Part shown: positions 46,801 to 55,353 of the stretch, in pieces
How positions within the stretch are numbered: position 1 is the first letter of the stretch
Layout of the letters: each line of letters starts with the position of its first letter
Made by a program: the position numbers and the translations under genes
NCBI GenBank assembly: GCA_036389255.1
Contig: DASVQI010000001.1
Span: 1-64,000, forward strand
Length of the DNA: 64,000 bases
From: JACVRN01 sp036389255
GTDB taxonomy: Bacteria; Acidobacteriota; Blastocatellia; Pyrinomonadales; Pyrinomonadaceae
Reading direction: 5' to 3'
Notes under the pieces: model-generated
The model's database searches: none
What the model was told of the DNA's origin: nothing
What the model saw: the letters and a program-made list of their open reading frames with translations, nothing else

Positions 46801-49800
46801 GGAGTATTACGGCTCTGACGACTTCACCCTCTGGACTACGCTGATGGATTCTTTCACCAACGACAGGACGGCGATTGACAACGCGCTCAACTCCTACCTG
46901 CAATCCACAGGAAAGTTCCCGCAGGACGAGACATCGTTTAGAGAGGCGCTGAAGCGGGCCGGTATTGACCGGGACAAGTTGCGCGACCCCTTAGGGCGGG
47001 CTTACATGGCGGGCTTCAAGAGCGAGTCGCGCTACGTTGACCGTGTCGTCATAGAAGGTCGCTCCAACGAAGGCGGCACGCCGGAAAAGCGCACGAGCAT
47101 TGTGCCCGTCAGCCAGCGCGTTTACATCGTCACGCTCTTTAGCTCGGGCGCGGACGCAACGGGCGGGACAGCCGACGACTTCAACGCCGCCACCTTCACC
47201 AGCATAGCCTTCGAGCAATCCGCTACCGACGCGGAAGCGAAAGACGCCAAGCCCCTGACGACCTTTAAGGGCGCGACGGGCGCTATCACGGGAACCCTGA
47301 CAGACCCCACGGGCGCTGTCATACCGGGCGCGAATGTCACGGCCCTTAACACCTACACTTCCGCCGAGTACAACGCCACCACTAATGACTCGGGAGTCTA
47401 CGTCATCCGCAACCTGCCTCCGGGCCTCTACACTGTGACGATGTCTGCGCTGGGCTTCTCAGTGCTTCGCACCGAGAGCGTGCCTGTGCGCTCTTCCGCG
47501 CTGATTACATTAAACGCAGTGCTCACCGCCGCCGGAGTAACCGAAAATGTGACTGTCACCTCTTCCGCCGATGTAACGCTGAACGCGACCAATTCGAGCG
47601 TCTCCAATCAGGTCGGGTATGCCCCCGGCCCGGAACGACAGCCCGGCCAGATATCAACGCCGCGCCTGCGCGAGTATTTCCCGGAAACGCTCGTCTGGCA
47701 GCCCGCGCTTGAGACGGATAAGGACGGGCGCGCTCTGCTCCGCTTCAAGCTCGCGGACAACATCACCACATGGAAGATGTCCGTCATAGGCTCTACGGAG
47801 GACGGAGAGATTGGAACAGCCGAGCGTGAGATAAGAGCTTTTCAGCCATTCTTCGTAGAGCATGACCCGCCGCGCATACTGACCGAAGGCGACGAGATAG
47901 CCCTGCCCGTGGTGCTTCGCAACTACCTGAGCAGGGAGCAATCGGTCGCGCTTGAGATTAAGCCGGAGCGCTGGTTCTCGCTCACGGGCGCATCCGCCAA
48001 GCGCGCAGAGGTGCGCGCGGGCGATGCCTCGCGCGAGGTCTTCAACTTCCGCGCGACGGCGAGCGTCAAGGACGGCAAACAACGCATCACAGCCATCGGC
48101 AAAGAGGCCAGCGATGCCATAGAAAAGCCTGTGACCGTTCACCCGGACGGCGAAGAGCGAGCCGAAACCGACAGCCGCATCTTCGCGGACAGAGGCATGC
48201 TTGAGACGACGATTCCCGTTGACGCCATCAAAGGCTCTCTGCGCGGCGAGCTTAAAATCTACCCGAACCTGATAGGCCACGTCATAGAGAGCATAGAGGC
48301 GATTATGGAGCGCCCCTACGGGTGCGGCGAGCAGACCATCTCATCTACTTATCCCAGCCTGCTCGTGCTTAAAGCCTACAAGCGAAGCGGCACAGCGCCG
48401 CCGGAAAAGATAGGGACTCGCGCCGAGCGCTACCTGCGTAGCGGCTACGAGCGACTCCTTAACTATCGGGCCGGGTCGGGCGGCTTCTCTTACTGGGGCG
48501 GCCGCTCCGAAGCCAATCTGGCGCTCACGGCCTACGCGCTGCGCTTCCTTAACGACGCGCGCGAGTTTCTAGCGGTGGACGAGGAGGTCATAAATGATGC
48601 GAGCGTGTGGCTGATTAAAGCGCAGTTGCCGGATGGCAGTTGGCCCGCCCACACGTACGGCGACAGAACAAATGACACGCAGGATGCCATGACTACGGCG
48701 CTCGTCGCGCGCACGCTCGCGCGCTCCGTTAAGGAAAGCGCGAAAGCGGAGGCTTCAAACACGCAGAGCGGGAAGAGCGCGCAGGATGCTCTGCGGCTTG
48801 CGTTACAGTTCCTTGACCGCAAGGTCGAAGAGACGGACGAGCCTTACCTGATAGCCTCTTACGCTCTGGCGGCGCTGGACGTTGGCGACAATCAGAGAGC
48901 CGGGCGAGCGGTTGCGCGACTGCGTCGTCTTGCTCATGAAGAGGGCGATGGAAGCTACTGGTCTTTGGAAACCAACACGCCCTTTTACGGCTGGGGACTG
49001 GCGGGCCGGATAGAGACGACCGGCCTTGCTGTGCAAGCTCTGGCGCGCGCCGCGAGAGCCGACGATGAAGACGCGCAGGCTCTCATCAGTCGCGGCCTGC
49101 TCTTCCTTTTGAAGGGCAAAGACCGTTACGGCGTGTGGTATTCCACGCAGGCTACCATCAACGTGCTGGACGCCCTGACAGCGCTGCTTTCAAACTCCGC
49201 AGCTCAGGCCAACGACGCGGGCAGCACGGCCTCCGTAATCATCAACGGAAAGCCCGCGGCCACGATTCAGCTACCGCCCGCAGGCCGTTTGACGGGGCCG
49301 CTCACCTACGACATCTCCAAATTCCTCTCCGGCGGAAGCAACCGCGTGGAGATTGCGCGCACCGGGAGAGGCGCATTTTTCTCCGCTCAGATAGTCGCTA
49401 ACTACTACCTTCCGTGGAGGAAAGCTCTGGCGGGCGAGACGCGGCAAAGCAACGCAAGCACGCTGAAGCTCTCTGTCAGCTTCGACAAGACGGAAGTGGG
49501 CGTGACGAACGAGGTGACGTGCAAGGTTCAGGCCGAGCGTCTCGCCTTCAAGGGCTACGGGATGATGCTGGCTGAGATAGGACTCCCGCCGGGAGCGGAC
49601 GTTGACCGCGCCTCGCTTGAGCGAGCCATGAATGAATCGGGCTGGGACGTTACACGCTACGACCTGCTTCCAGACCGATTGGTCGTTTACCTGTGGCCGC
49701 GCGCAGGCGGAACCAGTTTCGAGTTCAAGTTCCGGCCGCGCTTCGGCATCAACGCGCTGACCGCGCCATCCTTGCTCTACGATTATTACAACCCGGAAGC

Positions 49801-49840
49801 GCGCACGACACTCGCGCCCGTCAGGTTCGTTGTGAAGTGA
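43805..49840 (+). CDS. Bacterial alpha-2-macroglobulin with inserted modules
   Basis: 2011 residues with a signal peptide (LILSLCLLAALLFALQFSAA). Macroglobulin beta domains (MG2-type DKTLYQPGQTLHLRALVFDP near residue 258) run to about residue 800. Then three similar modules of about 90 residues each (about 828-920, 921-1012 and 1013-1140), with LRDPWNMAY, LRDRWGEPY and LRDPLGRAY, and SAGADKEFGTHDDF or SSGADATGGTADDF turns like those of type II secretion pseudopilin GspG. A carboxypeptidase-regulatory-like domain lies at about 1158-1240. The thioester motif GCGEQ has Cys 1507. It traps proteases by covalent capture, the known role of the family. Confidence 0.9.
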   Translation: MRRTILILSLCLLAALLFALQFSAAPLILRVNERGATIDFAEGDASVKLPVENVSGRSLSVRVALELVDTEDKVRARGERVEELSAGQQSVRMPLPFDFKKLDAGDRKKLPFYRLRYSVYAGQTGPERVNVAEGVISLSGITPELFELRVSAPRKAREGKPYRVRVQATHPITRRPVPGVQLAAEIELEGEGDTPLMLRAVGVTDADGQAALDLSLPAKVSEEDAKVVVTGRLKVFEQEAEATLEFDRTARLLLSADKTLYQPGQTLHLRALVFDPNERALSATTATFTVDDPEGTTVFRAASTTTRFGVASADWQIPDNTPLGDYKINVELEEGRFEDSRDAQYVKISRYDLPNFSVNAKADRAYYLPGQNAEVEVRADYLFGERVKRGRVRVVRESGRHWNFTEQKWETEEGETIEGELDSSGRFVASINLKEKHESLATESYSRFDDLTYAAYVTDATTNRTEQRRFALRLTKEPIHVYVTEGRYRQSRGMPLAFYVSASYADGTPAQCDVSVEVGESEDNSASYYGRFAPVVEAVRKPVTIAVVSTNRYGLAKVTGPVAVGDSRVNRYLTFKLSARDRKGLTGHHDEGMWLNKDSDVRVETDKSIYKAGEPIRAFVTSNREDAIVFLDVTSASKVIRSEAVRLEGGRGSITFPYSRDFDGKLSLVASFYEQPENSYSDGEVLGRRTILYPRDRELKLDVRLGQAEYRPGEEAEATLSAKAADGRALESVFGVVIFDKAVEERARTDQEFSSSYGFYNYFHYFRYGYSEVGGISMRQLERLDVRRKPVPQDLNLAAEVLLQSGYEDSERVSSESNAFEKSQSEVFGALMRERLKSVKEALDARYEKTAEYPSDVETLRRFLREARLDLDQLRDPWNMAYRAAFSTELENDVTEIISAGADKEFGTHDDFGVLRFSRPYFRSLGERIDKVVNDYHARTKKFIRDEETLRVELARAGLGAADLRDRWGEPYKFEFGSMGVLLSIRIRSGGPDRHTGAQEYYGSDDFTLWTTLMDSFTNDRTAIDNALNSYLQSTGKFPQDETSFREALKRAGIDRDKLRDPLGRAYMAGFKSESRYVDRVVIEGRSNEGGTPEKRTSIVPVSQRVYIVTLFSSGADATGGTADDFNAATFTSIAFEQSATDAEAKDAKPLTTFKGATGAITGTLTDPTGAVIPGANVTALNTYTSAEYNATTNDSGVYVIRNLPPGLYTVTMSALGFSVLRTESVPVRSSALITLNAVLTAAGVTENVTVTSSADVTLNATNSSVSNQVGYAPGPERQPGQISTPRLREYFPETLVWQPALETDKDGRALLRFKLADNITTWKMSVIGSTEDGEIGTAEREIRAFQPFFVEHDPPRILTEGDEIALPVVLRNYLSREQSVALEIKPERWFSLTGASAKRAEVRAGDASREVFNFRATASVKDGKQRITAIGKEASDAIEKPVTVHPDGEERAETDSRIFADRGMLETTIPVDAIKGSLRGELKIYPNLIGHVIESIEAIMERPYGCGEQTISSTYPSLLVLKAYKRSGTAPPEKIGTRAERYLRSGYERLLNYRAGSGGFSYWGGRSEANLALTAYALRFLNDAREFLAVDEEVINDASVWLIKAQLPDGSWPAHTYGDRTNDTQDAMTTALVARTLARSVKESAKAEASNTQSGKSAQDALRLALQFLDRKVEETDEPYLIASYALAALDVGDNQRAGRAVARLRRLAHEEGDGSYWSLETNTPFYGWGLAGRIETTGLAVQALARAARADDEDAQALISRGLLFLLKGKDRYGVWYSTQATINVLDALTALLSNSAAQANDAGSTASVIINGKPAATIQLPPAGRLTGPLTYDISKFLSGGSNRVEIARTGRGAFFSAQIVANYYLPWRKALAGETRQSNASTLKLSVSFDKTEVGVTNEVTCKVQAERLAFKGYGMMLAEIGLPPGADVDRASLERAMNESGWDVTRYDLLPDRLVVYLWPRAGGTSFEFKFRPRFGINALTAPSLLYDYYNPEARTTLAPVRFVVK

Positions 49841-49865
49841 GTTTCCGAAAATCCCTGTGAAAAAA

Positions 49866-49902
49866 GAGAAGGGGAGAAGCTTAAAGCTTCTCCCCTTCTT
49901 TT
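49866..49902. terminator. Bidirectional intrinsic terminator
   Basis: AGAAGGGGAGAAGC (49867-49880) pairs perfectly with GCTTCTCCCCTTCT (49886-49899) around TTAAA and is followed by T residues; the preceding A run gives the same on the other strand. It separates the convergent macroglobulin and AAA+ regulator genes. Confidence 0.85.
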
Positions 49903-49932
49903 ATGTGGATGAAAGCAGAGCTTGTATGCGGC

Positions 49933-52230
49933 TCAGGCCCGCTTGGCCTTCTCCGTCCGGCCCGCTTTTATGATGCTGCGCCTGCGCGGCGTGGCCGGAA
50001 TCCTAATGTCCAGCAACTCCCTGTGCCTTGTCTCCAGCAGCGAAGTCAAAGACTCGTGATGCTTGAAGCCCAGCAGGCGCGCAGCCTTAGACACTCGCCC
50101 ACGGGCCTCCTTCAACGCCAGCTCAATAAAACGTGCCTCGAAGCGGCGCACCTCTTCTTTTAGCGAAAAGCCCTCCCACGGATTGACAAAGCTAGAGCGC
50201 AGCGTGCGCCGCAGCCCCGCCGTCTCCACGGCCTCAGCCGTGATGACCGCACCGTCCTCCGCCGCCAAAAGAGTGCGGTCAATGAGCGAGCGCAACTGTG
50301 CGGCGTTTCCTTCCAGCGGCAATTCGCGCATGGCGTGTATGGCTTCGGGCGTAAAGACGACCCTTTTAGAGCCCTGCGCGAGCGCATCCGTGATGAAATG
50401 TTTTGCTAGCGCCTCCATGTCTTCCGGTCGCTCGCGCAGGGGCGGAAGCTCTACGTGAAAAGCCTGAAGCCTGTAATATAGGTCTTCGCGGAAACTGCCC
50501 TTCTCGACGAGCCTCTTAAGGTCGCGGCTGGTAGTGACGACGATTCTTAAGTCCACATATTCGGGCAGCGACTCGCCCAGTGTCAGCACTTCGCCGTGCT
50601 CAATCAGGCGCAGAAGCCTTGACTGCGCGCCCGGACTCAGCTCTGAAATATCGTTTAAAAGGAGAGTCCCGCCTGCGGCCTGTCGCACGAGCCCCGGATA
50701 ATCCGCGACCGCATCCGTAAAGCTTCCGCGCCTGTGCCCAAACAACTCCGACTCGACCATTCCGTCCGCGAGCGCCCCGCAATTGACGGACACAAATTCA
50801 CCGACCCGCCCGCTCCACTCGTGTACGAGCCGCGCCAACAACTCCTTGCCGGTGCCCGTCTCGCCTGTAATCAGAAGAGGATGAGTCGTAGTGGCAATCC
50901 TGTGCGCCCGCTTTAACAGCTCCGCCGTCTCGGCAGAAGCGTAGACGAAATTCGGCCAACGCTTCTCTGCCTGAGAGGCCCGCTCTGCCTGCGGATTTGA
51001 AAGCGCCTTTCGCGCCGCGCCCCTCAAACGGGCAAGGACGCCCGGATGCTGCGATTGCGACAACAACTGATCTGCGCGCTCATAGATTCTCAGCTTCTCT
51101 TCACGACCCACGCGCTCGCTCAGCTCTTCAAGAAGCGTCAGCGCGGCCACGCCAGCGCCCTCGTTATCGCCCACCTGAAAAGCTACGTCACACGCCCTTT
51201 CAAGCATCTCCCGCGCCTCTTCATAAAGCTCAAGGCGTGCCAGCGCGGTGCCCCACGTCGTGATAGCCTCCGCCAGCAGCGCCTGTTCTCCGCCTTCCTC
51301 CAACATGCGCACAGCGCCGCGCACGACCTTCTCGGCTTCGGTATTCCTGGCCTCGGCCAGAAACGCCCTCGCGCGGGTTTCATCCACCTGCGCCATGCTG
51401 CCTTTGTCTTTGAGAGCCTCGAAAAGTCTTCTGGCACGATTCAGGTGCTCATGCGCTTCCGCAAATTTACCGCTAGTCAGAAACAGAATGCCCAGATTGT
51501 TTTCTACGCGCGCCTTGTAGCGCACGTTACCGGCCTCACCGAAATGAAAGCTCGCAGCCGCATATTCAACAAGGGCGCGGTCAATGTAGTCGCTGCGTTT
51601 TTCCGCCGCGCCCAGATTTTTTAAGACGTTGCCAAGCTGGTTATGGTATCCGCCCTTCTGTGTGTGGTTTTCAATGGACTCGAACAGAGGCGCGGCACCC
51701 AGCAGGATGCGAAGCGTGTCATGATGTCTTTTGGCTGATTCCTCTACGACGGCGAGATTAAGCAAGGCCCTTCTCTCTTGCGGGCTGCCTTTCCCGGCCA
51801 GTTGTGAAATCACGTCGTTGAGCACTACGCGGGCTTCATCGAACGCGCCCTCGCGCCAGTAGCAGATGGCAAGGTCGGTTTGCGCTTCACAAGCTTTTTC
51901 CAGTTCCTGTAGCTCGTCAAAGAGAGCCACGCTTTCGCTGATGAAGTTTTTGGCAATCTCCTGCGAGCCCTCAATTTGTCGCGCGCTGCCAATCCATCCG
52001 GTCAAAGAGCCTGCGCGCAAGAGAATCTCTGCTGCTAAAAAATTGCTCAGCCCCGTTAAATCGGGGCGCTCGCCTATGCGTCCCCAGACGTTTCCCAAAG
52101 CCTCACGAGCCGCCTCGTAATTGCCGGCCAGCTCCATATCCTTAGCCAATTCACAACGAATCCGCACGCTCTCTTCATAGCCGAGGTCGGGATTAGCGAG
52201 CTTTTGTAGCAGAGAGGAGTCTAAGTTCAT
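49933..52230 (-). CDS. TPR-AAA+-Fis transcriptional regulator with a degenerate sigma-54 activator domain
   Basis: 765 residues. Residues about 1-400 are TPR-like helices (KNLGAAEKRSDYIDRALVEY), a likely protein- or peptide-binding sensor. The AAA+ domain follows: Walker A ITGETGTGKELLARLVHEW (about residues 450-468). The sigma-54 contact loop, GAFTGA in normal activators, reads GSFTDA, and Walker B is LLLNDISEL, where FLDEI is usual. A Fis-type helix-turn-helix closes the protein (ARGRVSKAARLLGFKHHES). Lacking GAFTGA, it probably does not remodel sigma-54 polymerase in the standard way and may act with sigma-70, like VpsR or TyrR. It is divergent from a small secreted protein gene. Confidence 0.88.
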   Translation of the reverse strand: MNLDSSLLQKLANPDLGYEESVRIRCELAKDMELAGNYEAAREALGNVWGRIGERPDLTGLSNFLAAEILLRAGSLTGWIGSARQIEGSQEIAKNFISESVALFDELQELEKACEAQTDLAICYWREGAFDEARVVLNDVISQLAGKGSPQERRALLNLAVVEESAKRHHDTLRILLGAAPLFESIENHTQKGGYHNQLGNVLKNLGAAEKRSDYIDRALVEYAAASFHFGEAGNVRYKARVENNLGILFLTSGKFAEAHEHLNRARRLFEALKDKGSMAQVDETRARAFLAEARNTEAEKVVRGAVRMLEEGGEQALLAEAITTWGTALARLELYEEAREMLERACDVAFQVGDNEGAGVAALTLLEELSERVGREEKLRIYERADQLLSQSQHPGVLARLRGAARKALSNPQAERASQAEKRWPNFVYASAETAELLKRAHRIATTTHPLLITGETGTGKELLARLVHEWSGRVGEFVSVNCGALADGMVESELFGHRRGSFTDAVADYPGLVRQAAGGTLLLNDISELSPGAQSRLLRLIEHGEVLTLGESLPEYVDLRIVVTTSRDLKRLVEKGSFREDLYYRLQAFHVELPPLRERPEDMEALAKHFITDALAQGSKRVVFTPEAIHAMRELPLEGNAAQLRSLIDRTLLAAEDGAVITAEAVETAGLRRTLRSSFVNPWEGFSLKEEVRRFEARFIELALKEARGRVSKAARLLGFKHHESLTSLLETRHRELLDIRIPATPRRRSIIKAGRTEKAKRA

Positions 52231-52253
52231 GTATAAATTACCTTTCTATGTGA

Positions 52254-52270
52254 TTGCAACTTTCTTGCAA
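52254..52270. promoter_or_regulatory. 17-bp palindrome in the divergent spacer, candidate operator
   Basis: TTGCAA, five bases, TTGCAA reads as an exact palindrome in its arms. It lies 24 bases upstream of the regulator start codon and about 112 bases before the small secreted protein start at 52382. It could be the binding site of the regulator itself, as Fis-type proteins bind palindromes. No GG-N10-GC sigma-54 promoter was seen in this spacer. Confidence 0.4.
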
Positions 52271-52381
52271 GCCTACGTAAAACCTGCGATACGGTGCTAT
52301 GATGCGCCCGCTTATTTGTTCTCGTTAGGTTCATTCCTAGCTTAAATCTTTACTAACAAACGCATGCTCAGGAGATTAAAC

Positions 52382-52633
52382 ATGAGGAAACTCAAGCACC
52401 TTTACATAAGTGTCGTGCTGACCTTAGCACTCTCGATTACTGCTTTCGGCGGGGATATGCAAACGCCGAGCGTTTCCGGCCCGCCGCCGCCGACTCAGTC
52501 TTCAGTAACAGGGAGCATAGACACCATAGGTGCAACTCTTAATGAAACGTCAAATAGCGATGTGGCAACCAAGGTTCCTGTGACGGAGATTACGTTGTAC
52601 CTCTTCGATAGCATGATCTATATGCTTTTTTAG
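52382..52633 (+). CDS. Small secreted protein beside the TPR-AAA+ regulator
   Basis: 83 residues from the ATG at 52382, which has AGGAG seven bases before it; an ATG six codons earlier lies before that site. Signal peptide MRKLKHLYISVVLTLALSITAFG, then a short polar Pro/Ser/Thr-rich part beginning GDMQTPSVSGPPPP and a hydrophobic end (EITLYLFDSMIYMLF). Such a layout is seen in small exported peptides, and the hydrophobic end could stay in the membrane. No enzyme motif. It is divergent from a TPR-sensor regulator, so it may be the signal or the target of that regulator; this is inference. Confidence 0.6.
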   Translation: MRKLKHLYISVVLTLALSITAFGGDMQTPSVSGPPPPTQSSVTGSIDTIGATLNETSNSDVATKVPVTEITLYLFDSMIYMLF

Positions 52634-52994
52634 CGACCCTAACATATAGGTCTTCAAAGCTGCTCGATAGTGGTTAATCGGCGGCCATGCCGTCGTGTGT
52701 GAAAAAGTCGCCGGAAAGGTATTACGGAGCCCGGCGAGGAGGCTGTTTAAAGAACAGGCCAGAGCTTAACCCGTCCGCAATGCATTTGCAAGATATTTTG
52801 CGAATCCGCCTGTTCAACTTATTCCTGCCCTTTCACCGGCAGATGACACAACGCGTGGAGGCCGGAGCGCAGAGCCGGCGTAGAGAAAACCGGCTATCAA
52901 AATCGGCTCTGCTGGCTCAGACGTTATTCGCTCCCACGGGGCGAAAGATAGTTATGTTGCTGCTCAACCTCCGGTCAGATACGGAGGCGGCAGA
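52634..52994. other. Intergenic region with no supported gene
   Basis: 361 bases between the small secreted protein gene and the convergent LolA-like gene. One open frame of 134 codons runs from 52687 into the LolA-like gene on the opposite strand, but has no ribosome binding site and a composition unlike a protein. No hairpin with a T run was recognised. Confidence 0.4.
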
Positions 52995-54113
52995 TTATGG
53001 CTTCTTCTCCGGTTTCGGCGGCTCTTCCGGCGTAGTCTCTTCGTCTCCTACGTCTTCTATAATCCGCACCTCGGTTCCGTACTTCTGGTAGTTGCGGAAG
53101 CGTATCTCGTTGCGCGCCTGTATTAGCTGGTTGCGGCCTTCTATGAGGGCCGTCAGGCGCAGGTCAATGGCTGTCGGGAGAAGATATTGTCGCTCTGCGA
53201 TTGTTACCCAGTCGTAGTCTGTCAGGCTGGATTTGGCGCGTATGGGGAAGTCTGCGGGGATGTCTGTGGCTATGTCTTCTACGCGCAGCACTCTGTAGGT
53301 TTCGCGGTCTATCCAGACGCGGCCGCGATAGCCTACGACGGCCGAGCGGTTGCCGGTAGTCTTCAGCGCTTGGCGCGAGTTGGGCTTTTGGACTTCGAAA
53401 TCGTAGACGATGGCGCGGCGATTACGCAGCAGGTCTGTATCAACGGCCTGAAAGCGCGTCTGGCTCTCAGGGCGAAAGATGGAGGCCAGCATGGTGACGT
53501 ACTCGCCAGAGGAGCTTGTGCCGCCCAAGTCTTCATAAGAGCGCCCCTCTTTTATCTCCTTGCTCGGAGGCATGCCGTTGACCGCCAGCACCCTGTAGTC
53601 TTCGCCCTCGTTGGCGCGGTAAGTGACTATGATGGTGAGGCGGTCGCTGACCTGCCAGTTCTCCGTGTTGCCAAGGGCGTAGGAGCGTATTATCTGCTGG
53701 CGGACTATGAAGTCCGGCATGGATTCTGTGGCGGCCAGAGTCGCCACGCGCGCCTTCTCTAAAACTTCGCTCGCTTCCGCAGCCGAAGGCGGGCGAAAGG
53801 CAGAAGGATTCAGGCGGCGGCGGTCTGCTTCTTCCATCGTGCGGCGCAGTAGAACGTCATTGCCGCTCTTGGTAGCTATCAGGGAGCGCAGGCCGTCGGT
53901 CAGAGGGAAATTGATGCCGCGTCGCCTGACCTCTTCTATCAGCGCATCGCGGGTTTGCGGGTATTTCGGCAGTTGATAAAGAAGACGCACAAATTCCTGA
54001 TTGGTAAGCGGAGTCTCCTGCTGCTGCTGCGCGTGAGCAAATTGAAGAGCGCCGAAGAATAGATGGAAGACAAGCGCTATTGTCAAAAGCTTTTGAATAG
54101 TTCTATGAAACAT
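52995..54113 (-). CDS. Secreted LolA-like protein
   Basis: 372 residues. Signal peptide about residues 1-28 (LLTIALVFHLFFGALQFAHA). An N-terminal helical part (residues 35-115) is followed by a beta-sheet domain like LolA/LolB or outer-membrane lipoprotein-sorting proteins: NWQVSDRLTIIVTYRANEGE, then YRGRVWIDRETYRVLRVED and FRNYQKYGTEVRIIEDVGDE at the end. The gene at 58096 shares the closing motif (YTNYKKFGSTVIIKDVDPDE), so the two are paralogues. Lipoprotein binding is suggested by fold only. The tail is Pro/Glu/Lys rich. Confidence 0.68.
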   Translation of the reverse strand: MFHRTIQKLLTIALVFHLFFGALQFAHAQQQQETPLTNQEFVRLLYQLPKYPQTRDALIEEVRRRGINFPLTDGLRSLIATKSGNDVLLRRTMEEADRRRLNPSAFRPPSAAEASEVLEKARVATLAATESMPDFIVRQQIIRSYALGNTENWQVSDRLTIIVTYRANEGEDYRVLAVNGMPPSKEIKEGRSYEDLGGTSSSGEYVTMLASIFRPESQTRFQAVDTDLLRNRRAIVYDFEVQKPNSRQALKTTGNRSAVVGYRGRVWIDRETYRVLRVEDIATDIPADFPIRAKSSLTDYDWVTIAERQYLLPTAIDLRLTALIEGRNQLIQARNEIRFRNYQKYGTEVRIIEDVGDEETTPEEPPKPEKKP

Positions 54114-54225
54114 AGGAAGTTAATCTGCTAATTACCTTCTGTAGATGATATGCCGCCTCTTTATGGTTGCACTCCGATTGAAAGCCAAGCTGTAGCCGGA
54201 AAAGAATAGAGCCCGCCGCCCGGCG

Positions 54226-55347
54226 TCAGGTACAAAAATGTAGTACGGCGCGGCGCAGAATCTCGGCGCACCTTTGCAGCTCGTCAACCGGCACGAACTC
54301 GCCCGTGCGGTGTGCTACGCGTATGTCGCCGGGGCCGAAGACGACTGCTTCAGCGCCGAGCGCTATCATCTGCGGGGCTTCAGTGCCGAAGGCTATTGTG
54401 CCTGCTGAGTTGCCGGACGTTTCCTCCAGAAATCGCACAAGACGGGAATCGGCGCGCGTCTCCATGCCCTCGTCGAGTCGTAGCGGCCTGACCTCGCAGG
54501 CAAAGTCTGCGTCCACGCGTTTCTCTTCCTCCACGGCTTCGCTTAAAAGCTCAAGCACGCGCTCTGCGCTCTGTCCCGGCACGGGCCGCCATTCGAGCGT
54601 GAAGCGGCATTCGCCCGCGATGATGTTCTTGGCCGTCCCGCCCTGAATCAGTCCCACGTTCAGAGTCGTGTAAGGCGGCTCGAACGCCTCGCGCCCGTCT
54701 TCTTTCAGCTTCTCCGCGATTCTTTCCAGTCGAGTGACGAGTCGGCCTGCGCGAAAGATTGCGCTTGCGCCCGTGGCCGGGTACGCGCTGTGGCCTTCGC
54801 GCCCGCTAACCTTTACTTCAGCCAGACAGTAGCCCTTGCCGGCGCGCATGGGCCTCAGAGAAGTCGGCTCGCCCACGATTGCGTAGCGCGCATGGATTGC
54901 GCCCGTCTCTTCCAACTGCTTCGCCCCAAGGCATCCGACCTCTTCGTCCGCAGTGAAGATGAGCGCGAGCGGACGACGCAAATTCTCAATCTCCTCCGCG
55001 ACCGTGAGCGCGGCTGCTACGTACGCCTTCGTGTCGCACGCGCCGCGACCGTAGAGCCGTCCGTCGCGCTCGGTGAGCTTCAGCGCGTCCGTCCATGCGG
55101 CGTCGAAGGGAACGGTGTCTGTGTGGCCTACGAGCGCAAGCTCGACCGGCTGGTCAAAAGATTCCGCGCCCGCCAAGGCAATCATGTTTATTTTCTCAAC
55201 GCCGCGCTCGTCCGCGTATGGAAGCAGGCGCACACGCATGCCAGCTCTCTCGGCCCGGGCCGAGAGATATTTGATTATCTCTCGATTGGAATTTTCTGAG
55301 ACGGAGTTGATGCCGACAATCTCCGCAAGGGTTTCCGCTAACGTCAT
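54226..55347 (-). CDS. argE: M20-family deacetylase (ArgE/DapE type)
   Basis: 373 residues. Dinuclear zinc peptidase motifs: LALVGHTDTVPFD (His ligand and Asp), YGRGACDTKAY (Asp), FTADEEVGCLG (catalytic Glu and Glu ligand) and EPTSLRP, with the dimerisation domain and the terminal His ligand near GDIRVAHRTGEF. The best match is acetylornithine deacetylase, which forms ornithine and acetate. It starts seven bases after the stop of hutF, so the two form an operon. That context makes N-formylglutamate another possible substrate; this is inference. Confidence 0.82.
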   Translation of the reverse strand: MTLAETLAEIVGINSVSENSNREIIKYLSARAERAGMRVRLLPYADERGVEKINMIALAGAESFDQPVELALVGHTDTVPFDAAWTDALKLTERDGRLYGRGACDTKAYVAAALTVAEEIENLRRPLALIFTADEEVGCLGAKQLEETGAIHARYAIVGEPTSLRPMRAGKGYCLAEVKVSGREGHSAYPATGASAIFRAGRLVTRLERIAEKLKEDGREAFEPPYTTLNVGLIQGGTAKNIIAGECRFTLEWRPVPGQSAERVLELLSEAVEEEKRVDADFACEVRPLRLDEGMETRADSRLVRFLEETSGNSAGTIAFGTEAPQMIALGAEAVVFGPGDIRVAHRTGEFVPVDELQRCAEILRRAVLHFCT

Positions 55348-55353
55348 CTGCCT

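Noticed and set aside
47654..48280. 208-codon minus-strand frame
   Set aside because: Antisense to the macroglobulin gene; composition artefact.
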